64,000 bases of DNA from Endotrypanum monterogeii (Eukaryota; Euglenozoa; Kinetoplastea; Trypanosomatida; Trypanosomatidae). Under the pieces are notes generated by a model. That model worked only from the letters and a program-made list of their open reading frames with translations, did not search any database and was not told where the DNA came from. The stretch lies in the NCBI GenBank assembly GCA_000333855.2, contig CM007314.1, positions 895,838 through 959,837 on the forward strand. Direction: 5' to 3'. Below, in pieces: positions 50,580 through 60,399 of the stretch. Made by a program: the position numbers and the translations under genes. Numbering within the stretch: the first letter of the stretch is position 1; each line of letters begins with the position of its first letter.

Positions 50580-51477
50580 GGAGGGGGGGAAGAAGGGGGA
50601 GAAGGGTAAGATGATATGTACCTGAAAAGATGATCCAGAAGATTCGTGTCTGTTAAAACGAGAAAAAAAAAGAAGAAAAACTGAAGTAAGTGTTCGTGTA
50701 CGGAATAGATCACTGCTACATTGTGCACATGGTGAAGTCGCAATGCTCCGTTTTCCTTTTTTTTCTCTTTAGCCAACTGGTACATCCAGTAGGTAGGGGT
50801 GCGTGAGGGAGGGGGGGGAGAGGGAGATGTGGAAGAGGGGAGCAAGGTTATTCCGTGAAAAAGGTGATCAAACAGAGAGCCGGCACGCACTGGGCAAAAA
50901 AAAGCAAAAGCATCTGGCATGCTACCGAGAAAGGAGCAGGGGGGGGTCGTACTCGATTTGCATAAGTAGAATACACATCCATTCCAACCTTCCCACGCCG
51001 CTTGTTGGTGATGGGGCGTAAAGACATAAAAAGACGAGGGTGGGGAGGGAATGGGAGGGCACATTCTCGCCCCAAACATATTTGTATGTGCGCTTGATAA
51101 ATAATGGGAAGCCAGTAAACCCAAATAAAAAAAATGAAAGACCGGTAAGTGCCGCAGCGATGTAGTGACCTCTACGCTTATCTGACTCACCTACGCCAAG
51201 GCAACGACACCAGCAGTGCGTTGCAGGTGATGTGGACTTACACGCACGGCACGTCATCAATGAAAGATTTGAAAAAGGCGATCGCCACCGTACGAAAACT
51301 GACCCACCTTTCGGGTGTGCCGCGTCATCAGTCCTGTGCCACCTGCCTCTATAGTCCCCAGAAGAGCAAAGCTTTCAGAGTCTCGTCAGCATATCTTCTC
51401 TGCGCTTAGTTTGAAAGTCACATACACACACACACACACACGCACACACACACAAACACGCGTGTGTCTCAGAAACT
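48584..51477. other. 2.9-kb region without a confirmed gene
   Basis: Between sphingosine-1-phosphate lyase and the DZIP1-like gene. It contains a T12G11-type junction at about 49418-49439, TA repeat near 50335-50352, (CA)n at 50545-50577 and 51423-51453, and many homopolymers. The block at about 51140-51420 has protein-like composition on both strands (minus frame 50922-51257 includes a possible membrane helix; plus frame 51149-51409) but neither is supported enough to call. Confidence 0.55.
50545..50577. repeat. (CA)n microsatellite
   Basis: About 16 CA units, followed by a G-rich stretch. Confidence 0.9.
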
Positions 51478-53091
51478 CTACGCTTCGTAGTATTTGTTGA
51501 GAAACTCACAGAGCACGTCTTTGACGATTGACCGATCAGGAATTCGCTGCGCGGAACCGTAGAGTGTACCGCTCGACTTCCCAATCAGAGGCGCTTTCCC
51601 TTCGGCACACAATTTCTCGCTCTCGGCAAAGAGTGTATAGCCTACCTCCTTGACATCCTTCAGGAAGCGCTCCGTTACCTTTGAGGGCGTTTGGAGGAGG
51701 GTAACGCTAAACTGCAGTCCAGAAGGGAATTGAAGGTTGTTGAGTACCCAACCGCGCATCTTCAAGCCGTCGCCAAGACGGAAAATGTCAATTGAGTCGC
51801 TGGTGAACCCGAAAGTGCAGGCGGTTGGATCACCGATAATGCGGATAAAGGGCAGCTTGGCTAGCTCTGTTGTCATCCTCTCGCGTGTCCCAACGATTTT
51901 ATCGCAGCATTCTACGTAGCCTTCGACGCCCATACGCACCATCGCCGCCCAGGTGGCAGCGATCACATTTCCCGGTTTCGAACCGCTCACAGCGGGGGAG
52001 CAGTACATACCTCCTGGCCACTCAGCGACACAACAAAACTGAAAGCTCCGCAGTTCTTTCGACCTGTACATCACCGTCGAGGTGCCCTTCGGTGAGTAGC
52101 CGTACTTGTGCGTGTCACAAGAGATCGATGTGACGCCGCGGTTACGAAAGTCCACCACAGGCGCCACACGACCAGTTTTTTCTAGGAAAGGGATAATAAA
52201 ACCCCCTAGACAGCAGTCCACATGCATGCCGATACCGTGTGTGTAAGCAATCTCAGCAATTTCTTTAATTGGATCGATCACGCCGTGGGGAAAGTTTGGT
52301 GCTGACGCCGCGAGGGCGACCGTATCGTAGCGGATGTACTTCTCCATTTCTTTTGGATCCACCCGTCCGGTTGACTCAACAACAGGCACCTTAATGAGAT
52401 CTATGCCGAAGTATTCCGCCCCCTTGTCAAAACCTGGGTGAATTGTGATGGGCGCCACCACAGAGGGACGTTCGATCCCCCGCGTCTTGCGTCCCCAGTC
52501 GCGGTATGTTTTGAGGGCCATCATGATGCTTTCCGTGCCACCCGAAGTAACGGCGCCACCCGCGTCTGGAAGCAGATGCCCGTTGTACATGTGCAACACC
52601 ATTGACACAATCTCCGCCTCCATTTTGCGCGTTGCGCCGAAAATATCGCTGTGCAGTGGATTGCTCCACTGGAAGATTGCCATGACATCGTTCATGAAAG
52701 AGGTGTGCGATTCTCCACCGTGATATACAGCTCCGCTAAAGCCCCCATCCTCGTAGGCGAGGTCGAGGTCTTCGTGGATCTGAGTGATCAGCTTCAGTAC
52801 CTCTGCCTCTGATTTAGATTTTTCAGGCAGAGCAAGCGCTTTGAATTCTCCTTCCTTCGATGGCATCTTGAGCCCACTAACCGCCTTCTTGACTTCTTTG
52901 CGGATAAGGGGGTCCGCTAGCGAGCGAATTCCGCGCCACACTGCCTGGTAGCTGCGCTTCGTCAAGCGACCATCGCGGAAACAATCCACAGTGACGCGCA
53001 GTGCCGCGACGCAGCTGAGGGTAATGACAACGACCTGCGCGGGGCTGTTGCCCTTTAGACGCTCATTAAGATAGTTGGAAAGGGTGCTCAT
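51478..53091 (-). CDS. Sphingosine-1-phosphate lyase
   Basis: 537 aa from the ATG at 53091; the frame extends a few codons further only from a non-ATG codon. It cleaves sphingosine-1-phosphate to hexadecenal and phosphoethanolamine with PLP, the last step of sphingolipid breakdown, normally at the ER membrane. A single hydrophobic segment near residues 18-40 (VVVITLSCVAALRVTV) fits the N-terminal anchor. The group II decarboxylase fold is clear: SGGTESIMMALKTYRDW near 190, HVDCCLGGFIIPF near 280, and the PLP-binding lysine K329 in SCDTHKYGYSPKG. The C-terminal part carries the expected small domain. Length is close to the human enzyme. In trypanosomatids this pathway supplies phosphoethanolamine from sphingoid bases. 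Confidence 0.95.
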   Translation of the reverse strand: MSTLSNYLNERLKGNSPAQVVVITLSCVAALRVTVDCFRDGRLTKRSYQAVWRGIRSLADPLIRKEVKKAVSGLKMPSKEGEFKALALPEKSKSEAEVLKLITQIHEDLDLAYEDGGFSGAVYHGGESHTSFMNDVMAIFQWSNPLHSDIFGATRKMEAEIVSMVLHMYNGHLLPDAGGAVTSGGTESIMMALKTYRDWGRKTRGIERPSVVAPITIHPGFDKGAEYFGIDLIKVPVVESTGRVDPKEMEKYIRYDTVALAASAPNFPHGVIDPIKEIAEIAYTHGIGMHVDCCLGGFIIPFLEKTGRVAPVVDFRNRGVTSISCDTHKYGYSPKGTSTVMYRSKELRSFQFCCVAEWPGGMYCSPAVSGSKPGNVIAATWAAMVRMGVEGYVECCDKIVGTRERMTTELAKLPFIRIIGDPTACTFGFTSDSIDIFRLGDGLKMRGWVLNNLQFPSGLQFSVTLLQTPSKVTERFLKDVKEVGYTLFAESEKLCAEGKAPLIGKSSGTLYGSAQRIPDRSIVKDVLCEFLNKYYEA

Positions 53092-53513
53092 GAAGAATTC
53101 CTTTGACGCGCACGCCACTCACTCCCAGTCAGCAGTTTGAAAAACCTGTGTGATCGAGACCACAGTAAACCAAGGGTGGTTTCCCACGGCAAGTGAGCGG
53201 TACTGAGAATAGTACGGCGAGCAAAGCTCACAGACAGCTAAGAGGGAAGATAAGAAAATTAAAAAAATAAATGTTTTTCTTGTATTCTCACTCCCTATCC
53301 AAACAAACACAAACAAAACAAATCTATATATTTGAAGAAAAAAAAAAGTTCAGACTGCTTAAGAAACGGTACACTGACCCCGTGCGTCTTGCTCACTAAC
53401 GGAGGAGAAAACTGTTTCCTTTCTTCAATACTTATCAGTTGCTGTTAGCCCACTGATAACAAGAAGGCTCAGAGTTGTAACGCACACCAAAAAGATGAAC
53501 CAGCACACTCCAA

Positions 53514-53516
<3 letters not shown>

Positions 53517-53547
<31 letters not shown>
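53517..53547. repeat. (TA)n microsatellite upstream of sphingosine-1-phosphate lyase
   Basis: About 15 TA units roughly 430 nt upstream of the start codon. Confidence 0.9.
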
Positions 53548-53551
<4 letters not shown>

Positions 53552-54789
53552 CCCATGTAGGGGAATCTACAAACCGCAGGACTGGGTGGTAAAATTATCT
53601 TTGAAATGACGAGAACAACAACAAAGATTGTTCCGTACTCAAAAGATGGAGATGACTTACAATGCGCAAACACATACACACTCACACACACACCAAAAAA
53701 TAGGCCCAGCAACAGGGCAGACAAAATCAAAGCAGCACCCCCTCCGGAAAAAAAAAAAGAAATTGGTACGAGGTGGTGGTGAAGTGGATTGTTGGAGAGA
53801 AAAATCGGAGAAGTTTTCGAGTGTGATGATGACAAGGCGGGAAGATACCAAAGCTTCAATTATGGGTATGGTATACTAAATGACAAGGGGCTGTGATGTC
53901 GAGGAAATTAAAAATCTCAAGAAAAGACTTGACTGATAAATTAGGAAGGGAGAGAGACAAAAGGATATCAAGCACACCACGCAAGGAGACGGAGACCGCT
54001 AGAAACAAACGAAAACAGAGAGATGTGCAGACGCGCCCTGCCAGAAGTGAACCTCCTAGCGATAATAGACACACAAACAAACCGAAAGGGGGTGTTGGGA
54101 GCAGTGAATACACAAACAGAATACAATTGAGAAGCTAAATGATGATAAAATGGTGCGTGTGGTGCATACACAAGTAACGCAAGTCGACATGGCAATGGAG
54201 GGAGAAGGGCACCAAACGTGTGGGTGGGACGAATGGGAGGCGGACGTTAAAGGAGAGGGGTAAGGGAGGAAAGCGTGTAAATATTTAAAATATGGAAATG
54301 AGGAAATTAAGGATGTTCATCTGCTCTAGAGATGAGAATCAGCATCACGGAGCCCCTGTCCACAGCCTTTGAGTCTGGGGGAGGGTCACAACTGCGATGC
54401 CTCTTCGCAATGGTCGCGTATGCAAGACAAATAAAATATCCTAGCTTGGTTCCTACTACACGTACGCACAGTCACACATACTGAGCGCGCGCTTGAATTT
54501 TTTTTTTTTTTTGGGGGGGGCCAATCAATGAACGTTGGGTGGTCTGAGCGCCCCGCTCCTCAGTTGCCATAGCTGAGAACATGCGCATCGTGAATGACCT
54601 ACATCGGCCTTGTCTCCTTGCTGTTTGTGTACCAGTATCCTGCTCACCTACATGCGCCTGCGCGTGAGAAAAAAAAAAGAAGCAATAAGAGAAAACGACA
54701 AACGCGTGTGTGTATGTGCTGATAAGTATCTAACGCTTAGAACAGACTCTCTCTCTCTCTCGCGAGCGCACACACACACACACAAGTAG

Positions 54790-54822
54790 ATATATACACA
54801 TATATATATATATATATATATC
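54790..54822. repeat. (TA)n microsatellite with CA and CT flanks
   Basis: TA units preceded by a CA tract (54771-54784) and a CT tract (about 54747-54760). Confidence 0.85.
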
Positions 54823-55339
54823 TATTTACGCGGTAGGCTTTTTTCTCCACTGTCCATCTTCGACGAGCATACATGTGAACAATGTACACGCCTTCATTTA
54901 GAGCGAAAAAGAAGCACACCGTCTCACCGCCACTGAAAGATCAATGTGAAGAAGACGTAGAGCGTTGGTCTAGGGTAAGAAAACATACCCCTCCCCCCTG
55001 TCGTCTGTATCACGCTCACCATTAGTACACAGAGGTGCAAAAGAGTCAAACCGCCTCGGAGGGTAAAACAAAACACCACCAATCGGTGGTCCTTCATACA
55101 CAGCCTCTCTGAAGACTACCACAGCCACACACACAAACACATACACACACACCGGAAGAGAACAAAGTGAATATTGATGAGCTGAAACAGCGCCGTGCGC
55201 ATCATATTCCTTCAGATTAGAAAGTTTTCCATTGTTTGCTGTCGTGCAGATGATGTATTTCACGTCATCCCCTCCCCCCTCGCCCACAAAACTCCCCTCC
55301 CCCCCCCTCCCCCAAGGTGTGCACATCGGATGCTTCTGC

Positions 55340-56983
55340 CTAGAAGAGTAGAGTGAGAGCCTCGCCAGGGAAAAAAATGAAGCAAGCGGCAATGCGAGAG
55401 TGCAGCTCGGTCACAACAAGCCCACGATCGTCCGTGTCATTCACGATAATTCGAAGGGTGCACTGCTCGCCGTCATACAGAAAGCGGACGACGTCCCCGT
55501 TGCCGCACACAGGAAGGCGATGCACAGCAGAGGTGTAACGGCCGATGCGACCATCTATGACACCGGCGCTGGCCGGCCGCCAGTAGAATCCTTCGGGCAC
55601 CCCAGCGCCCTGTGTGGTTTTCTCCACGACACCTATAAAAGAGTCCAAGACGGAGTCGAGGCGAATTTGCCACGAAACGAGGCCGCGGTCCTCAGGGAAC
55701 TGATTCAAGAGGTTTTTGAATATTTCTTTGCTGCGCACACCAATCTGTGTCCCCGGTCCGTCGCGTGCCACGCAGCGCAATCGCACCCCCTCACTCAGCA
55801 TAGTCGCCTCCACATCTTCGTCCAGAGGAAAAGTGAGGCGCAGGGGCATGGGGGGTAACTTGTCCACTACGGCAGGAACAGAGCTCCACCCGCCGTCTCT
55901 GACCGTCCTGTCTGCTGTGTGATCCGCTGGCCGTTGCTTTATGCTGGAAGATGTGGGGTAGGGGTGATCTATGGTGTGCAAATCCAGTCCAATCTCGAGG
56001 CTCGATAAAGTCATCTCGGCCGTGTCGACCACTCTGAAGCCGCTCCCCCTTACAGAGGGTAAATTGATGTTAGAATAATCGTTCATGGGCAACTGACGCT
56101 TTAGCAACTCCTCGTCAGTTCCATTGTTGTGAAGCCGACGATACTGCAGGAGCGTCTCGTTGACGCTGTTCAGCTGATCGAGGTACTGACCACGTGAGGC
56201 TGTTAGCGCTGTGTCTCCACTAGTACGAAGATGTGTCAAGGTGCGCCGCGCTTCCAGCTCGCGCTCCATCAGTTGCTGTTTGAAAACCTCAAAGCGCTCC
56301 GTCAAAGTATTCTCAACAGCGTCGTACGTTTCAAGGTACAACGTGAAAACTCGATTCATCTCCAACGCCTGCTGCTCTAGTTGATTTTTCACCTCGGCGA
56401 GCGCGTGCATGTCGCGCGTCAGCTGCTGCCGCGCCTCTGCAGCAGCCGCTACCATTGTCACGTGAGTGTGATCACGATGCGGCCCCACCTGCAGGCAATA
56501 GGCACAGCAAACCTGTTGACACCGGGTGCAGAAAAACTCTGTTCGATACTCCTCATGGCCACGCAGTTGACACCGTCGCTGAAATCTCCGATTCGATTCA
56601 CTAAGCTTGCCAAAGGCATGATGTCGCTTGGCACTGTTCCTGTGGACTGCAATACAGCAATCCTCGCAGAACGCGCACATGCACTCGCCACACTGGATTG
56701 TAGCTTTCGTTGTGTCGCACCACTGGCACGTGAGCGGATCCCAAGTGCCGCGGCCGAGCACTTCAATATACTCCTCCGTCTCACGATCAGCGTAGAGGTG
56801 GAGGTTATGCGAATCGATTACAGTTTCAGGTGTCGCGCACAACGGGCAATGAAAACCCCCGTTGTCGCCCTCATTAAGTCGAAGGCGGACGCAAGCGCTG
56901 CAGAAGGAGTGACTGCAGTGCAGCCTCAGCGGATGATTGAGTACATTGAAACAGATGCCGCACGTGATAACACGTGTGGGCAT
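55340..56983 (-). CDS. TRIM-like protein: RING, two B-boxes, coiled coil and SPRY-like tail
   Basis: 547 aa from an ATG only 6 nt after a long pyrimidine tract ending in AG. Residues 8-50 form a C3HC4 RING (CGICFNVLNHPLRLHCSHSF then CxxC and CPLC), which normally recruits a ubiquitin-conjugating enzyme. Two zinc-binding B-boxes follow: CQWCDTTKATIQCGECMCAF with CEDCC and paired His near 90-128, and a second near 140-180 (FFCTRCQQVCCAYC then HRDHTH). A helical, Glu/Arg-rich coiled coil spans about 185-290. The last ~180 residues have a beta-rich pattern with GDVVRFLYD and CTLRIIVNDTDDRG, like a B30.2/SPRY fold. This is the full TRIM E3 ligase layout. Partners unknown; E3 activity is inferred from the RING. 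Confidence 0.85.
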   Translation of the reverse strand: MPTRVITCGICFNVLNHPLRLHCSHSFCSACVRLRLNEGDNGGFHCPLCATPETVIDSHNLHLYADRETEEYIEVLGRGTWDPLTCQWCDTTKATIQCGECMCAFCEDCCIAVHRNSAKRHHAFGKLSESNRRFQRRCQLRGHEEYRTEFFCTRCQQVCCAYCLQVGPHRDHTHVTMVAAAAEARQQLTRDMHALAEVKNQLEQQALEMNRVFTLYLETYDAVENTLTERFEVFKQQLMERELEARRTLTHLRTSGDTALTASRGQYLDQLNSVNETLLQYRRLHNNGTDEELLKRQLPMNDYSNINLPSVRGSGFRVVDTAEMTLSSLEIGLDLHTIDHPYPTSSSIKQRPADHTADRTVRDGGWSSVPAVVDKLPPMPLRLTFPLDEDVEATMLSEGVRLRCVARDGPGTQIGVRSKEIFKNLLNQFPEDRGLVSWQIRLDSVLDSFIGVVEKTTQGAGVPEGFYWRPASAGVIDGRIGRYTSAVHRLPVCGNGDVVRFLYDGEQCTLRIIVNDTDDRGLVVTELHSRIAACFIFFPGEALTLLF

Positions 56984-57914
56984 TGTGCTCTATGAGGATG
57001 TGAAGGTGAGCGAGGGAACGAGAGAGAAACGGACCAGCGTACCACACGAAACGAGACAGATCAAGCTCCCCTGGGACTGCAAGGGTACCTCGTGGCTTGC
57101 GATACGCGTCGTGATGTGCTTTATACCTCGCGAAAAATCTCCATGTGTGATGATAGGGATCCAGTAAAAGACAACAGAGCTCGATAGCGTTTCCGCCTTT
57201 TCCTGTTTGAATTCCTATCGCTGGACGTGTGTATGTATGTATACGTACGTTTTTCTCTGTGTATGGGTGGGGGTTTGGGGGGGGGGGGGAGGGAAATACC
57301 GGTGAGGCTCCTGCGAGCAAACCCTCAACTGAAACGCCTCGCCAGCGCACTACCGTTGAGGGGAAAGGGAGTGAGAGAAGCCGATAGCGGGGTGGTATCC
57401 CTACACGTGGCCCATGGCGAGGCAATGCATTCACGGGATCGAAGAGAGGCACCCACTAGGATCCTTGGTTCGTACCATTATTTTTTTTTATCACTGCTCC
57501 TTGCACCTCAGGCATCTCGAGTAAGCCAAAATCCCTCGCAAAGCGCCTCTGTGCTGAAAACATCAATCGGGTATGTCTACGGATGGCACGCGATCCCCTC
57601 CAGTGCAATGCGTGTCGCTTACCACAAGGCCGCCCTGCTGTCGTCGTGACACAGAAGAGGGAGATGCTGGAAGTCAAGAAGCCACATCACCTCACAGTCC
57701 TTCAAGGTGTCTTCGTTGTGTGCGTCTGTGTTTCTATGATGAGAAGAGTACAAGGTCAACTCGAACGCACGCACACACACATACACAGAGAGAGAAAGAC
57801 ACGTGCGCAAACAGGAGAAAAAGAGAACATATAAATGTAGAAGCGTTGCGCTTGAAGAGGATCTGCTACTAGATTACCTTTCCACATGTGCTCTCCCCTC
57901 CTTCGCAGTTTGGA
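56984..57914. other. Intergenic region between the ARL3-like and TRIM-like genes
   Basis: About 0.9 kb with a G12 run near 57278-57290. Minus frame 56874-57452 is read out of frame across the RING end and is not supported. No gene seen. Confidence 0.6.
56990..57031 (-). promoter_or_regulatory. Predicted spliced-leader acceptor for the TRIM-like gene
   Basis: On the minus strand a 40-nt pyrimidine-rich stretch (CTCTCTCG and CCTTCAC elements) ends in CATAG (AG at 56991-56990), leaving a 6-nt 5' UTR before the ATG at 56983. An exceptionally short leader, so translation may in part start at a downstream ATG. Confidence 0.5.
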
Positions 57915-58454
57915 CTATGCCACATTGCACGCTTCAAATATCCAGTCAATACCCTTCTCAAGACCGTCACCGGTTTTCGCACTGCATCCTTGAATATGCC
58001 AGCGACGATCGCGGTATTCGCTCAGCTCCAGCACCTCAGCCAGCGTCTGCGGATCTTTTGCGGTTGCGAGATCTTGCTTGTTCGCTAACACGAGGACAGG
58101 CACACCACTCACACCCTTCAGAACATCGATGAACGCCTCCCGCGCCTCGCTCAGGCGGCGCTGATCGGAGGAGTCGACAACATACATAATGCAGTCTGCA
58201 TTGGCATAGTAGTCCTCCCAGAACTCGCGCAAGGCACGCTGACCCCCCAGGTCGCATAGCTTGGCGCACTTACCATCACGATTCAAATTCATGACGTTGA
58301 ACCCCTGCGTCGGCCCTTCGGGCGCCTCTATCCTGTTCTCCTGAGTAGCGCCTAGCTTATTCAAAATTGATGTCTTGCCCGCATTATCAAGGCCTAAAAT
58401 CAGGACACGGGGCTCCTGTTGGCGCTTCATGCGATTGCGCAGACCACGGAGCAT
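57915..58454 (-). CDS. ARL3-like small GTPase (Arf family)
   Basis: 179 aa from the ATG at 58454, after a strong acceptor; the frame extends upstream only through T-rich and TA repeats. GTPase motifs: P-loop GLDNAGKTS near residue 23, switch I PTQGFNVMNL near 50, DLGGQRALREFW (switch II), NKQDLATA (specificity), and a C-terminal SAKTG. PTQGFN is typical of ARL3/ARL2 rather than ARF1. ARL3 controls release of lipidated cargo into cilia and flagella. No N-myristoylation glycine at position 2 (MLRG...), as in ARL2/ARL3, which use an amphipathic N-terminal helix. Subtype assignment is tentative. Confidence 0.88.
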   Translation of the reverse strand: MLRGLRNRMKRQQEPRVLILGLDNAGKTSILNKLGATQENRIEAPEGPTQGFNVMNLNRDGKCAKLCDLGGQRALREFWEDYYANADCIMYVVDSSDQRRLSEAREAFIDVLKGVSGVPVLVLANKQDLATAKDPQTLAEVLELSEYRDRRWHIQGCSAKTGDGLEKGIDWIFEACNVA

Positions 58455-58467
58455 TATGGTCACGAGG

Positions 58468-58496
58468 CTCAGGAGAGAAGCCGAGAAAAAAAAAAA
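58468..58496 (-). promoter_or_regulatory. Predicted spliced-leader acceptor for the ARL3-like gene
   Basis: On the minus strand T11 followed by CTCGGCTTCTCTCCTGAG (AG at 58469-58468), 13 nt before the ATG at 58454. Confidence 0.6.
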
Positions 58497-58503
58497 TTTA
58501 ATG

Positions 58504-58525
58504 AATATATATATATATATATATA
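58504..58525. repeat. (TA)n(TG)n microsatellite upstream of ARL3-like gene
   Basis: About 10 TA units followed by a short GT tract, roughly 50 nt upstream of the start codon, just upstream of the predicted acceptor. Confidence 0.85.
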
Positions 58526-58776
58526 GTGTGTGTGTGTGGGGGAATGGGTATATACGTACGTATATCCTTTTTTTTTTTTCGAAGGGTAGGAGAGGAAAAA
58601 GAGTAGGAAAAAGGTGGAGAGGGCCACTCATAACTAGACGATCTAACCAGCACAACTACCCGTCCGAAAGGCAGAAAGGGAAAAGGCGGGGACAAGGAAA
58701 AAAAAATGAGGGAGGGAGGAAGTCGGCGCTGAGAATAATGAAGCCTTCTCCTATCCCCGCCCAAGTGAGAATGTGC

Positions 58777-58804
58777 GTATGTGTGTGTGTGTGTGTGTGT
58801 GTGT
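58777..58804. repeat. (GT)n microsatellite
   Basis: About 14 GT units in the region between the ARL3-like and coiled-coil genes. Confidence 0.9.
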
Positions 58805-59496
58805 GCTTAGGTGGAGAATCGGGTGAAGAGCAAGTGATGCCCCTTTTTTTCTGTCTTTGCATACCCAGATATGCATCTTTTTTTTTCTGCCAACTGGTCC
58901 ACATATTTTTTTTTCAAGAGGACTGTTAATGCTGCCAGAACAGAGAGACGTTGCACAAACACGCACACTCGTCCACCTGTCGCTTTTTGTGTTGGAAAGG
59001 CAACATCGCACGGAACGGCGTCGTGCAGCTACCACTCAGCTGCGGGTTGCACGCGATCCCCGGAAGAGTTCCGCGGTACGTCCCAGACTGTCGTTCTCAA
59101 AACAACATGACACATGCAGTTTCTCAGAAGTGGGAAATAGGAAGCTGGGGTGGAGTAGGAGGGGGAGGGTGGGCTGTTCACACATGGGGAAAAGGTCGAG
59201 GATAGACAGGAAAGATCAAACAGTGTTGGCTGATTGAAACAAAGCAGCAGATCCCACTTTGGGAGAAACACATACACACACGCAAACAAGTACGTGAGGA
59301 AAAAAGAATGTATATAATCAAAATAACACTACGAGCAGAAGAAAAGAAAAAAAAAACATGGCAGAAAATTCAATCGAATACCGTGACGGCAGCAGGAGAG
59401 AGAATTTAAAAAAAGGACGGTTTAATGACTCCTCTTCACCCTCGCCCCCCTCCCCCTCCACACACACGCTATACGGCTCATCACGCCAGCATAGAA

Positions 59497-60399
59497 TTAG
59501 ACGAGACAATCGCGGCAAAGGCCAGACTCCTTGCAGTGCTCAAGGTCCTGCGTGTTGGCAATCACCTCCTGCCACGACGCCCCGATGCTTGAAAGTAGTT
59601 GTTGCAGCTCACCGGCACGAGTGGAAAGGGCATCCACCTCTCGCTGCAAAGCAGCAATTCTTCGCGCATGACGAGCTGTCGCCTGTGCCGCCTCGTAGTC
59701 AGCTCGCTTCATTTCCTCCTCTAGAGCTGCTGCATTGCCGTGAGTTGCTTCTGTGTGGGATTCTCCAGGGCATGTGGATGCATCTTGAATGGATATCATT
59801 GTTCTGACAAGCCCACCACCTCGCACTCCATCAGGAGACTGACCAATGGGACTCGTGCACACGAGTCTCGCCTGCTGTTCGGCTCGTGCTTTCTTGAGGG
59901 CCTCAGTGGTCTCTGCCAACTCATCCTCAAGAAGCGTCTTCTCTGATTGTAGACGAGCGATTTGCTCACTCTCGTGGCGGAGGGCGGTGATACACGCGAG
60001 CATCGCAGCATCCTCCGCCCACGAGCGCCGCAGAGACTCCAGATCCTGTACCCGCTCTTGCCAGAGGTCCTTCTCCTTCGTCAGCGCTTTCAGATCCGCC
60101 TCCATGGCTGTGATGTGAAGGGACTCCTCTGCCTGTGTTTTACGCAGGCGGTCGGTTGCCTCCATCTTGTGTAGTTCCAGTTGCTGCTGCTCTGTTGCCA
60201 GTGTCTCCAGGTCTTCCTTCAGCTGCGTCTCCTCGGCCTCTGCAGACTTCGCAGCTTGGAGCAGTTTCTCTTTCTCAGATGTGGCACAGGCTATCTTGGC
60301 CTCTTGCTCCCTTTGACTCATGCTCAGCACACAACGCTGTCGCTCAATGTCATTCATGTGGGCGATGAGCACCACTGCCGATGAATCGTGCGCGGACAT
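59497..60399 (-). CDS. Short coiled-coil protein, unrecognised (300 aa)
   Basis: 300 aa from the ATG at 60399; the frame is open to 60795 but begins there at a non-ATG codon and passes a T14 tract and TTTACTAG acceptor. Nearly the whole protein is predicted coiled coil from heptad-like Glu/Lys/Ala/Leu spacing (residues about 20-180 and 215-280), broken by a Gly/Ser segment (SPIGQSPDGVRGGGL) near 180. The C-terminus ends in CKESGLCRDCLV, three cysteines in 12 residues, which might bind metal or be lipidated. No family assigned; such proteins are common in the flagellar and cytoskeletal proteome. Confidence 0.7.
   Translation of the reverse strand: MSAHDSSAVVLIAHMNDIERQRCVLSMSQREQEAKIACATSEKEKLLQAAKSAEAEETQLKEDLETLATEQQQLELHKMEATDRLRKTQAEESLHITAMEADLKALTKEKDLWQERVQDLESLRRSWAEDAAMLACITALRHESEQIARLQSEKTLLEDELAETTEALKKARAEQQARLVCTSPIGQSPDGVRGGGLVRTMISIQDASTCPGESHTEATHGNAAALEEEMKRADYEAAQATARHARRIAALQREVDALSTRAGELQQLLSSIGASWQEVIANTQDLEHCKESGLCRDCLV

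Larger units (their letters stand above)
53092..55339. other. 2.2-kb region without a gene
   Basis: Between the TRIM-like gene and sphingosine-1-phosphate lyase. It holds TA repeats (53517-53547, 54790-54822), a T14G8 junction near 54497-54520, CT- and CA-rich patches. A pyrimidine run ending in CTCTTAG on the minus strand (around 53238-53250) is a candidate acceptor for the lyase. Nothing else seen. Confidence 0.6.
58455..59496. other. Intergenic region between the coiled-coil gene and the ARL3-like gene
   Basis: About 1 kb with (TA)n at 58504-58525, T12 near 58568, (GT)n at 58777-58804 and poly-A near 59347. No gene seen. Confidence 0.6.

Noticed and set aside
50525..51190. Minus-strand 221-codon ORF
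   Set aside because: Made of Phe, Pro and Val runs from homopolymers and (CA)n; not protein-like.
58455..58655. Extended hydrophobic N-terminus of the ARL3-like GTPase
   Set aside because: Begins at a non-ATG codon and is encoded by T-rich and TA repeats upstream of the acceptor.
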